Source: Litoribacter populi (GTDB taxonomy: Bacteria > Bacteroidota > Bacteroidia > Cytophagales > Cyclobacteriaceae). Taken from it: 64,000 nucleotides of DNA. How positions within the stretch are numbered: the stretch's first letter is position 1; every line of letters starts with the position of its first letter. Positions 18,001-27,200 of this stretch are shown here, piece by piece. The position numbers and the translations under genes are program-made. The stretch covers positions 2,282,393 to 2,346,392 of the forward strand of contig NZ_VMKN01000001.1 of the NCBI RefSeq assembly GCF_007483685.1, read 5' to 3'. The notes beneath the pieces are model-generated. The model ran no database searches. It was not told the origin of the DNA and saw only the letters and a program-made list of their open reading frames with translations.

Positions 18001-19277
18001 ACGTAGATGGTTTTTAAATTTTCATCCGATTCCCATACCATCCCATCTATGGTTGAGATCAACTGTTCATATTGATCTTTGGCTTTAAGTATGGCAGTCT
18101 CAGCCTGCAGTTTGTCGGTAACGTCTTTGGCAATACCATAGACACCTACAATTTTCCCATTCGAAATTATTGGCATGTTGGTGACATGCATAGTCTTTGC
18201 TTCCCCGGTAGAGGTTAAAAAGCCTGTGTTGTAACTTAAAGATTTTCCCTCTGAAGCTTGCAGGAAGTTGTCAAATACCCTTCGTTTGTCTTCCAGCGGA
18301 ATATAAGGCAAGAACAGGTTGCCCAACAATTCGTCCAAAGAAAGTTGGATCAATTTACAGGTCGCATCATTGGCACTGATAAACTTTCCGTCAAGATTGA
18401 AGGCAAAAACAGGGTCTGGGTTATGATGGAATAGTGACTGATACCTTTGCTCACTTTCCAGTAAGGCAAGTTCGATCTCCTTGCGGTCAGTGATATCAAT
18501 AAAGTGCGCCACATAATGAAGGGGTTTGTATTTGCGGTCTTTGATCAGTGTAATACTTGCATAAAACCAAATGGTCTTACCTGTTCTATGGTAAAACCTC
18601 ATTTCCGTGTTGAATATAGTTTTCTTTCCTGACCGGAGTTGGTCAAGACCAGCTTCGAATCCATCGATGTCTCCAGGATGGACAATCTTAGCGTATCTTT
18701 GGTTAAGGTACTCCCAGTGGCTATATCCCAGGTAGTCCGTCATCTTTGGATTGATCTCCACCCAGATACCGTCCAGGTTGAGCAAGGCAATGGCGACCGA
18801 TGAGAGTTCAAATATGTTCTTGAATTTAAAGTCAATCTCCTCAGATAATGTAGATTGGATTTTTGGAGCCATCAGATTGATGATATGGTCGGTGATGTCA
18901 TACGCTTTGACAAGGATAAGTTTAACTTCACCTGATTCATCCAAAATGGGTTGACTGGAAAACTCCCAGTATTTTTCTTCTTTTTGGTCGGAAATATGAT
19001 TGTAAATATCATACCTAAGTACGGCCAGTTTATAATGTTCTTTATAATTTAACGTATGTTCAAGGGCGAATAGTAAATCCTCCGCCCCTTGCTCCTGATT
19101 TTCCAATGTAGGAAAAGCTTCAAACAAGGTCTTTCCAATTATTTGCTCGTGCGAGACAAAAGCAATTTTAAGGTAAGCATCATTGACATCCACAATGGTA
19201 AATTGAGGGGAATCAATATCAAATACCACTGATGGGGTATCGGCATGATTAAATATTTGCTTAAAAATAAGATCCAT
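15063..19277 (-). CDS. Giant multi-PAS/GAF protein without kinase (paralogue B, 10 PAS)
   Basis: 1404 aa. Six PAS/PAC units, then a GAF (about 790-950; 'FTELTYGEVW' is shared with the paralogues), then four PAS: 'LNLFFEIS', two 'LdSIqDAFyAmD/LESITDAFLALD' units and a final 'FKKVIENSKEGVGIVN'. It stops right after that last PAC (FGIHSEIKKENHILQ), at the point where paralogue A goes on into HisKA/HATPase. The first three domains align almost column by column with A, C and D. It lacks the three PAS modules (LVQNG, SPIPQW, AQKMAxMGYW) seen in C and D. No membrane segment. Possible roles: a sensory partner of kinase A through PAS/GAF dimerisation, or a decoy; both are inference. Confidence 0.88.
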   Translation of the reverse strand: MDLIFKQIFNHADTPSVVFDIDSPQFTIVDVNDAYLKIAFVSHEQIIGKTLFEAFPTLENQEQGAEDLLFALEHTLNYKEHYKLAVLRYDIYNHISDQKEEKYWEFSSQPILDESGEVKLILVKAYDITDHIINLMAPKIQSTLSEEIDFKFKNIFELSSVAIALLNLDGIWVEINPKMTDYLGYSHWEYLNQRYAKIVHPGDIDGFEAGLDQLRSGKKTIFNTEMRFYHRTGKTIWFYASITLIKDRKYKPLHYVAHFIDITDRKEIELALLESEQRYQSLFHHNPDPVFAFNLDGKFISANDATCKLIQLSLDELLGNLFLPYIPLEDKRRVFDNFLQASEGKSLSYNTGFLTSTGEAKTMHVTNMPIISNGKIVGVYGIAKDVTDKLQAETAILKAKDQYEQLISTIDGMVWESDENLKTIYVSPQTREILGFSPEEWYNHENFWFEHVLQEDRNALWKAFLEGMETGKNFTFESRMIAANGNTVWLRNNVAIIKRKGRTTILRGVMTDITKAKDAQQALEGNEAKLKKILNQSLDVICTISPDGNFIDVSNACMKVWGYSPEELAGQPYENYLFENDKVKTAQAASDILSGVDLTNFENRYIHKDGHLIDMAWSVHFDFGEKIMFCVAKDVTERKSYEAALNQSFHRYELVTQATSDAIWDWDLKTGHVFRGSGFLKIFGHDHAIMDNDTAIWKKLIHPKDQERITESISRFLASEETNWEEEYRYMKADGDYAYVLDKAMAVRDHNYEPQRMVGALADVTQDRFLEREDKLRIDLGAVFRNENTPHKALRQSLDVILEFTELTYGEVWFKPSDKDELTLSAFTGNIIHSPRDFPISFAKGEGIHGKAWDKNQKLFFTDLKNSDEFERKEFAMANELESAVVFPIGCNGETIAIYSLFAQDKNTLIRSTSQISLSICEQLATDFVCKKAENDLNLFFEISGDMLFIAGMEGKFKKVNKAAKDLLGYSESEMLNSYFMDWVHPEDLAKTKEVFKGMTDGATVQKIENRILTQAGQYIWVSWTSTSVIEEGVIFSVGRDITERKAYEEQLKASKDEVTETLDSIQDAFYAMDKNWTVTYWNKEAERLLHRTKEEMIGANLWEEFPAAVELMFYDKYNEVLETKTPVSFIEYFHPLENWYEMSAYPKADGVSCFFKEITQRVEQEKELEKAHQKVGQILESITDAFLALDRNWNITYWNQEAERFLGVKRDDVIGKSIWDSFPEAVTLAFYEKYHKVMNERVPLNFEEYFPPVEGWFDVTAYPSEDGITVYFKNINDRKRLELELLQFKKVIENSKEGVGIVNFEQKTHYRNPALLSKLGYSNENFAGIDRPSQFFKDPKKAKEVFDVLLEGNYYDGVVTLIRNDGEEEEFHLSAGPILDEKERVVAVFGIHSEIKKENHILQ

Positions 19278-19759
19278 AGGAATGCGAAATTATAAACTTA
19301 AGGAAACTGAATACTATGCCAGTGATTCAATTTGCTGTAAATTACTGATAATTATTCTATTATTTGATGTTCATAAGGGGTAAAGTGTCTAATAAATTCC
19401 CTTATCATAGAATTATATTGGGAAAAGCGAATTGTTAAGTAATTTTGTAAATGGTTAAAATTCCTTATCAAGTTTTATTAAAATATATAAATCAGAATAA
19501 ACATCTGTAAATTGTATAGTTATTAAAATAAAAAATGTACAATATGGTCAATTATAAAAACAAAATTAAATTTTTACGCTGGAAATAAAACAAAATTTTG
19601 AAAAGGTTATATCACTTAGATTATCCTTTATAAAAGGTTGATTCTCAAAAATAGACCAATTTGTTGGGAATTTCAAATTTCATTTATTTACAAAAAATAG
19701 GGTTTTATTTTTAAAAATTGCGAGTTTGTCAATGATTTTAGCATAATATTAAACAAAAA
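19278..19759. other. AT-rich gene-free spacer upstream of paralogue B
   Basis: Very AT-rich and without a credible coding frame. It should contain the promoter of paralogue B (reading left from 19277), but I could not pick out a convincing -7/-33 pair. There are no repeats or tRNA. It is the longest gap within the PAS cluster and suggests that each giant gene is transcribed separately. Confidence 0.5.
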
Positions 19760-19791
19760 CAACCCAATCATACTGAAGTAAAATGGGGTTG
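19760..19791 (-). terminator. Likely terminator after PAS paralogue C
   Basis: On the minus strand CAACCC … GGGTTG (stem 6-7 bp, loop about 19 nt) is followed by TTTTTG. It lies about 40 bases beyond the stop of paralogue C. The loop is longer than usual, so the call is moderate. Confidence 0.6.
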
Positions 19792-19829
19792 ATAGATGTA
19801 AATTGAGGATGTAAATTGATTCCTAAATT

Positions 19830-22800
19830 CTACAAATGTGTGATTACCCTAGCTATTGAGAACATTAGCCTTTCATCCATCCCTGGACTGGTAGTCCAGG
19901 AAAGTTTAAGTGTAGTTCCGGATTTTGTGCGAATTCTGTTTATAAACTGTTGAACAGGATGGCCTGCAAGGCAGGCCTCCATCATTTTCATAGATGCAGC
20001 GTAATCATCGGGATGGATGGCTTCTTTAATTGTGATTTTTTTCATTTCAGCCTCTGAATAGCCAAATTTTTCCTCTGCGGCTTTATTCATTTTCCTGATC
20101 CTACCTTCAAAATCGGAAATAATAAGAATATCTTCAGAAAGATCGAAGAACAAGTTAAGCGTATGTTCAGTCTTTTTACGGATGTAATCTCTCGCCAACT
20201 GGTCTAAAATATTCTGATAGATAGGTGTAGTTTTCTCTATTTCCCAATTCTTATTTTGAGAAAACAGCAACATTACACCTTTGACCTTATCCTTAAATAT
20301 CATTGGGTATCCAACGCAACTTTCTAGGTTGTTGGTTTTGGCAAATGTTTTTCTGAGAAACAAGGGATTTTGAGTTAAATCTTTGAAGTAAGATATCTTT
20401 TTATTATCCCAAACATTGCCTGGAAGAGAACCATGCTTGTCGGCGTCCATGGTTTGATGATTTGTACCTGCATCACATTTTCCGGCCGTCCCAATTAAGG
20501 TAAGTTTGGATCCATCTTGCTTTTCAGGTAGCCAAACCTCTCCATAATCCAACTCGGTAAATTCTAAGAGCATTTTCAAAGATTTATTTAAGGCATCTTG
20601 AGGGGAAACGTTTTCGGAAAAAATATCTGTCGAGCCTATGCGTAGCCTGTCCTCATCTTCGTGTGAAGTCTGCTTCGATATATCCTCCATGGCGCCCACC
20701 AACCTGATGACCTCCTGGTTTTGATTCCGTATTGCCATGGCTTTGTCTAAAACCATGACGTATTCTCCATGGGCCTTTTTGAACCTGTATCGGCACTCCC
20801 AATGCAATGCTGTACTGCTTAAAAAAGCAGCAATACTTTGTAATGATTCTTTCTGATCCATTGGATGGATCATTTTTCCCCATTCTTCCAGGCTATTGAA
20901 AGGAGCCTTCTCATAACCAAATATTTTTAAAAATCCCTCACCAAAAAGTATATCCTCCTTCTCCAAATTCCAATCATAAATAGCCTCAGAGGTAGCATAG
21001 GTTACTAATTCATACCTTCTATTGCTTTCTTCCAGTTCAGCTTCAGCTTTCTTTCGATTGGTAATATCTTGTACTGTCCCTTCGAAGATTCTAGCATTCC
21101 CGCTTTCATCTTTTACGACTTTTCCAATCGATTGAACCCATTTGGTTCGAAATTGCGGAAGTTCCAACCTGTACTCAATATCAAGTGGGTTTCCGGTTTC
21201 AAGAGAATGATTGATTTCTTCTCTTACAAAATTAACATCGGAGGAATGTACCGTGGAGAAAAAGGAATCTAAGCTGACTCTTTCATCCTTATCCATTTCG
21301 CAAATTTCATAGACACCCTCACTCCAATAAAGGCGGTTGTCTTCCATGCGAACTTCCCAATAGCCCATTTGAGCCATTTTTTGGGCGGTAAGTAATTGTT
21401 TTTGATGTTCTTGAATTCGTTTTAGAGCATTTTCCCGTTCGGTGACGTCCACTGATACGATCATTATCCCCTTTTTGTCATAAAAATGAAAATCGTACCC
21501 ACTTATTTCAACTTCTATTGGAGTTCCGTCCTTCTTGAGATGGGTATGAACCCCATAGTTGTGAACACCATTACTTGGGTCATATTCATTCAGAGCTTTA
21601 TTAAGTTTACTAACGTTTTCCTTTGGCCGGATGTCCTTTATAGTCATGGAGAGAAATTCTTCTCTCGAATAGCCATATTTATTAATGGCGGTTTGGTTTA
21701 CATCAAGAAATTTTAGGGTCTCTTCTTCAAAAACCCATTGAGGAATGGGACTTGAATGGAAAAGTAGGCGATGCCTTTCTTCGGAAAGCTTAAGGGCTTG
21801 TTCAGATTCAATTTTTTGGGTAATATCTCTGGAATTGAAAACAAGTCCTTCAATGGCTGGATCGTCCAAGAGGTTGGTGGCACTAGTGTCCACCCAAATA
21901 AAATTACCATCCTTCTTAACGAAGCGGTGAGGTGGAATGGTGACTTGCTTTTCTGTGTGTATTCTTTGTAAAGCCTCCTTTAGGATGTGCTTGTCCTCTG
22001 GATGGATCAGTTCATCCCCGCTTTTACCTATAAGGTCTTCGGGTTTATACCCAGTGACTTTTTCCACATTATCACTTATGTAGATGAATTTTGCATCTTG
22101 GCTGGCGATGCCGATGATATCGACCCCGTTTTGGACTAGGTTACGGTATCTTCTCTCATTCAGTTGCATTTTGATTTCTGCAGCTTTTCGGACCGTTATA
22201 TCACTAGCCACCGAATAAATAAGTCTGGTTTCCGGGTCATAGTGTGCAGACCATATCATTGGAACCTCATGTCCATCTTTATGAATATACCGGTTTTCGT
22301 GGGATTTAAGGTCTTCACCTAAAAGAATCTGACCGGTAGCCCTTACTGTATTATCATAGTCATCAGGGTGCAAATAGTTATAAAAGGAAGTCCCCGCTAG
22401 TTCATCCTTACTATATCCCCAGACCCTCTCACACGCATCGCTCAAATCAACGAATTTCGCATCTTCATCTATCGTGCAAATGACATCTAGGGATCTTTCC
22501 ATGATTTTGGAAAGTTTTCCCTGCTGTGCTTCCAGTTCCTGGGCGGTTATTTTACCCGCTGTGATGTCTGTCATCACGCCTCTTAGTACGGTGGCTCTAC
22601 CAGGTCTTTTGATTACGGTGACTTGGTTTCTGAACCAAACCGTTTGGCCTGAGGATCCTATCATCCGGTATTCAAAGGTAAAGTTTGACCCTTTATCCAT
22701 TCCTTCCAAAAATTGCATCCAGAAGGTTTGATGATCATCAGGATGTATTCTCTCCATCCAGAAATTTTCATTTCTATACCATTGATCAGGTTTAAATCCT

Positions 22801-24098
22801 AATATCTTTTGAGACTGAGGGGAAATGAAAATGGTTTTGAGGTTTTCATTAGCTTCCCACACAATACCGTCAATGGTGGAAATAAGTTGCTCGTACTGAT
22901 CTTTAGTTTTTTGAACAATTTGTTCTGCCTTGACCTTCTGAGTGACATCCTTGGCAATGCCGAATACCCCAATTATTTTTCCACCAGTTTTGATAGGCAT
23001 ATTAGTTACTGTCAAAGTACGTTCCGTTCCTTTTGCAGAAACTAGCCCGGTATTGTAGGTGATGGGGTTTCCCATGGAAGCCTGCAGAAAATTTTCGTAA
23101 ACCCTTCGCTTATCATCAAAAGGGATAAAAGGAAGGAAATAGGATCCAATAAGGCTCTCCATTTTTGATTCACTTAGGTTAAGTGTTGCCTCATTTGCTG
23201 AGACAAAACGGCCATCCATATCGAATGCAAATACAGCATCAGGATTATTCAAGAAAAGGGATTGATAGCGCTGTTCACTTTCTTGCAGGGCCAGTTCAAT
23301 TTCCTTTTTTTCTGTGATGTCAAGCAGATGAGCTACATAATGAAAAGGCTCCCCATCTTTTTTCCGAACAAGGTTCATGCTGACAAATGTCCAAACTATT
23401 TCCCCTTGCTTGCTGTAGAACCTGATTTCGGATTTATAATTATCCACATCCTCTTTGAGCCCTGCCTCTAATTCATCAAAATCAGAAGGGGGGATCATTT
23501 GCTTGAAGTTCTTTTTAAGAATTTCCCAACGGCTATATTCCAAGATTTTACAGGCTTTTGGGTTTACCTCTTTCCAGTTTAAGTCTAGGTCTACCAAAGC
23601 AATGCCTTCGGAAGCAAGGTCAAAAATATTTTTGAATTTAAGGTCTACTTCATCTAAAAGGGATGAAGTAGTGGGTGGGGAGACTACGGACTTGACGTGT
23701 TCAGTTACATTTTCAATTTTAGCTAAAATCCTAGAGACCCCACCTGTGTTGTCAAAAAGAGGTACATATACGCTTTCCCAATAAGTTTCAATTGGTTCTC
23801 CCGATTTGGGATCTGTGATGTCATATCGGATAATAGGCAATTTAACCTCACTATTAGTATCAATTACTTTCTTCAAAGCAGAATAAAGCTGAGTAGAGCC
23901 GCCACCCACATTCTTATCCTCTCCAATGTCTGGGAAAGCTTTAAAAATACTTTTTCCAACCAAATCTCCGATCTCAGCTTTAACTGCTAAAAGGTAGGAG
24001 GGATTAGCATCAAGAATGGTGAAAATTGGGTCATCAGCTAGACAAATGGCAGCAGGTGTAGATACATGCTGGAAAATCTGAGAGTATATCTTATCCAT
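19830..24098 (-). CDS. Giant multi-PAS/GAF protein without kinase (paralogue C, 10 PAS)
   Basis: 1422 aa, no membrane segment. Nine PAS/PAC units are followed by a GAF ('FTELDYGEVW') and a single PAS ('LNLFFDLSEDILIISD'). The protein stops at the end of that PAC, ending SIARVITHL where the paralogues read 'A.DITE.K' and continue with more PAS domains. It thus lacks the BAT-like 'SIQDAFYALD' PAS units, the 'VIENS' PAS and the kinase. Module order otherwise equals that of D. The abrupt end inside a conserved motif suggests a truncation by mutation or rearrangement, though the rest of the long frame is intact, arguing that the protein is still selected. Confidence 0.88.
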   Translation of the reverse strand: MDKIYSQIFQHVSTPAAICLADDPIFTILDANPSYLLAVKAEIGDLVGKSIFKAFPDIGEDKNVGGGSTQLYSALKKVIDTNSEVKLPIIRYDITDPKSGEPIETYWESVYVPLFDNTGGVSRILAKIENVTEHVKSVVSPPTTSSLLDEVDLKFKNIFDLASEGIALVDLDLNWKEVNPKACKILEYSRWEILKKNFKQMIPPSDFDELEAGLKEDVDNYKSEIRFYSKQGEIVWTFVSMNLVRKKDGEPFHYVAHLLDITEKKEIELALQESEQRYQSLFLNNPDAVFAFDMDGRFVSANEATLNLSESKMESLIGSYFLPFIPFDDKRRVYENFLQASMGNPITYNTGLVSAKGTERTLTVTNMPIKTGGKIIGVFGIAKDVTQKVKAEQIVQKTKDQYEQLISTIDGIVWEANENLKTIFISPQSQKILGFKPDQWYRNENFWMERIHPDDHQTFWMQFLEGMDKGSNFTFEYRMIGSSGQTVWFRNQVTVIKRPGRATVLRGVMTDITAGKITAQELEAQQGKLSKIMERSLDVICTIDEDAKFVDLSDACERVWGYSKDELAGTSFYNYLHPDDYDNTVRATGQILLGEDLKSHENRYIHKDGHEVPMIWSAHYDPETRLIYSVASDITVRKAAEIKMQLNERRYRNLVQNGVDIIGIASQDAKFIYISDNVEKVTGYKPEDLIGKSGDELIHPEDKHILKEALQRIHTEKQVTIPPHRFVKKDGNFIWVDTSATNLLDDPAIEGLVFNSRDITQKIESEQALKLSEERHRLLFHSSPIPQWVFEEETLKFLDVNQTAINKYGYSREEFLSMTIKDIRPKENVSKLNKALNEYDPSNGVHNYGVHTHLKKDGTPIEVEISGYDFHFYDKKGIMIVSVDVTERENALKRIQEHQKQLLTAQKMAQMGYWEVRMEDNRLYWSEGVYEICEMDKDERVSLDSFFSTVHSSDVNFVREEINHSLETGNPLDIEYRLELPQFRTKWVQSIGKVVKDESGNARIFEGTVQDITNRKKAEAELEESNRRYELVTYATSEAIYDWNLEKEDILFGEGFLKIFGYEKAPFNSLEEWGKMIHPMDQKESLQSIAAFLSSTALHWECRYRFKKAHGEYVMVLDKAMAIRNQNQEVIRLVGAMEDISKQTSHEDEDRLRIGSTDIFSENVSPQDALNKSLKMLLEFTELDYGEVWLPEKQDGSKLTLIGTAGKCDAGTNHQTMDADKHGSLPGNVWDNKKISYFKDLTQNPLFLRKTFAKTNNLESCVGYPMIFKDKVKGVMLLFSQNKNWEIEKTTPIYQNILDQLARDYIRKKTEHTLNLFFDLSEDILIISDFEGRIRKMNKAAEEKFGYSEAEMKKITIKEAIHPDDYAASMKMMEACLAGHPVQQFINRIRTKSGTTLKLSWTTSPGMDERLMFSIARVITHL

Positions 24099-24192
24099 AG
24101 CTTATAAAAGCCTTAGTAAGGTTAGGTTATGTGGCAATTTAGCCAAAATAGGTAAATTTGGGCTAAAAGCCTTCTTTTAATAATATAACACA

Positions 24193-24218
24193 AAAGCCTG
24201 GCCTTTGAGCCAAGCTTT
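24193..24218 (-). terminator. Rho-independent terminator after PAS paralogue D
   Basis: Stem AAAGCTTGGC / GCCAGGCTTT (10 bp, one G-U pair) with a 6-nt loop, running into TTTTG on the minus strand. It is placed 73 bases past the stop of paralogue D and before the start of paralogue C. Confidence 0.75.
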
Positions 24219-24290
24219 AATAGGGAATATTCTGAATTTCATCACGGCATATAAATGGATCGTTAATTTCAGGGGGCAAAAATTAAACCA

Positions 24291-27200
24291 TTATTTTGAT
24301 GAAGAATCGGACATGCTGAAATCCTCAGGATTTTTAATATACGCCTCCTTAAATCGCTGTAATTCCAATTCCATATTCTTATTTTTTGTATAATCCTTAA
24401 AGTATACAGATAGCCCTGATTCGGCCGGATAGGCAGTTACCTCAAACCATTTGTCCACTGGGGGGAAATATTCTGTAAATGTAACTTTAGTGTTTGATTC
24501 CATGGCTTCATGGTATTTGGGATAAAACTGTAGCTCAACGGCATCAGGGAAGACTTCCCACAAATTGTTTCCTATAACTTTATCTCTACCAAGACCAAGA
24601 AGTTTTTCGGCTTCTCTATTCCAATAAGTCACTGTCCAATCTTTTTCCACAGCAAAGAAAGCATCTTGAATACTTTCAAGGATTTGGTTTACTCTTTTTC
24701 TGGAACGCTCAATTTCCTCGTCTTTCTTAATTTTATCGGTTACGTTTTTGAAATAAACCGAAATGCCATTTTCAGAAGGGTAGGCGGTAAGGTCATACCA
24801 GCCCCGTAAGGGGGCATAATATTCTAGAAAGTTTGAGGGTTTTTGGGTGTCCATTACCTTTTTATATTCGCTATAAAATTTAAGGTCTTGACTTTTGGCT
24901 TCTGGAAATTCCTCCCATAGCGACTTCCCAATGACATTTTCTTTTTTCTTACCTAGCATTCTTTCTGCTTCGTCATTGAAATAGGTCACTTTGAAATCCT
25001 TATCCAATGCATAGAAGGCATCTTGAATACTGTCCAAGATATTGAAAACCCGCTCGGAACTTTCCTTTAGTTCCATTTCTTTCTTTTTACTCTCGGTAAT
25101 GTCCTTAGCTACGCAAAACATCACGTTTTCCTGTTCGTAAGGACTCACTGTCCACGATAGCCAGACTGAATGTCCTTTTTTATGCTTATACCTGTTCTCA
25201 AAGTGGGCTAAGGATTTATTTTGCTTTGTTTGTAATATAAACTCTCTAGTTTTATCCAAATCTTCGGGATGAATCAAACTTTCAAAAGGCATTTCCATCA
25301 TCTCTTCCGGAGTATACCCGATGATGGAATAGATTGCGTTGTTAACTTTTTTAACATACCCATCATATCCGGCAATTGCCAGTATATCCTTGGACAAGTC
25401 AAAGAAGAGATTTAATTCAGTTTCGGCTAACTTGCGGTATATATCACTGGCCAATTGTTCTAAAGTGGATGGGCTGATTGAGTTCAGTTCATCCAAACTC
25501 TTAATCTTATTTTTAGAATACAGTACAAGGACAGCTAGGCTTTTTCCAAGCGAATTAATTGGGTAAGCTACTGCAGCTTTCAGTTTATTTGCCTTGGCAA
25601 ACTCTTTACGATAATAATGTTGACTTTCAGGTAAGTCATTGATCAAGGTGATGTTATCGTGATCCCATACAAAACCTTGTAAACCTTGGTTATTTTTCAT
25701 AATTGTTGGGAAAACGGATGGGTCAACCTTCAATTTTCCCTTATGCGCCAACAATGTAAGTTTATTAGAGTCTTCAAAAGAAGTCAACCAGACTTCTCCA
25801 TATGTCAATTCAGCATATTTTAACAACTTTTCCAAACAATTAGCCATAGCCAATTGAGGTGAGTCTGTTTTTGTAAAAGCCCGGCCCAATTCAAATTTCA
25901 ATTGTTTTTCCTTTTCCTGTTGTTTGTGGCCAGTGATATTTTGGAGACTGCCTACCAAACGCAGGGGAATACCTTCATTATTTCTAACTACAATGGCATT
26001 AATATTAACATGGAAAGTAGATCCTTGATCCCCAATAAATCGGCACTCATGTTCCCAAGTTTTATCAGTGCTTTCCAGAAAATCATCCAATTTAGAGTCT
26101 AGCTCCTTCTTGTCATTGGGATGAATATATTTATTCCACTCCTCCCTAGATTGGCCAAGTGTATCAGTGGAAAGCCCGAAAATTTTCTCGAAACCCTGCC
26201 CGTGATATACCTCCCCAGTGACCATATCCCAGTCGAAAATGGCCTCTGAAGTAGCCTGCGTGATCAGCTCATAACGTTGGTTGCTTTCAGCAAGCTTATC
26301 TTTAGTAATCTTACGGTCTGTAATATCCTGAACGGTTCCCTCAAAGAAAACCTGTTTTCCATTTTTGTCGGTTACCATTTGCCCGAGCTCATGAATCCAT
26401 TTTATGCGGTTGTCATTAAAAAGTATCCTGAATTCTATGTCCAGCTCTTTGCCCGTATTGATAGAGTGCTCAAAAGCCTCTTGTATAATATGTAAATCCT
26501 GCGGATGCACAGTGGTATAAAACCAATCTACATCGGTAACATTTTCGACAGATTGCTCCCAGATTTTGTAAGTTTCCTCACTCCAATAAAGTGAATTGTC
26601 TTTCAAATCAATTTGCCAATAGCCCATTTTAGCCATTTCCTGAGCTTTGATTAGCTTTTCCTTTTGGTTCTTTATTTCACGAAGTGCTTTTTCCCTAGCC
26701 GTCACGTCTACGGCCACAATCATCACACTGCTGGTTCCATAAAAATCCACCTCATAGCCGGAGATCTCCATTCTTACCTGAGTTCCGTCTTTTTTGAGAT
26801 GGGTAAAAATTCCGAATGCCTTAGATTGTTTACCTTTGAATTTTTCTAATGAGGCAAGAAATTTTGATTCTTCATCTTTTGGCCGAATGTCCTTTACGGA
26901 TAGGGATGTAAACTCCTCGAATGAATATCCATAAAAACTGATGGCTTTTTGGTTAACATCAATTATTCGGAGGGTTTCACTATCATATACAAATTGAGGG
27001 ATTGGGCTTAACTGGAACAATAGCTTGTGCCTTTCTTCTGATTTACGCAATTCCTGCTCAGCTTGTATTTTTAAAGTGATATCCCGGCTGTTGAAGACCA
27101 AGCCGTTGATAGCTGGATCGGAGAGGTGGTTGGTGATCACACTATCCACCCATATATAGGAGCCATCTTTACATCTAAATCTATGGGGTGGCAGTAAAAT

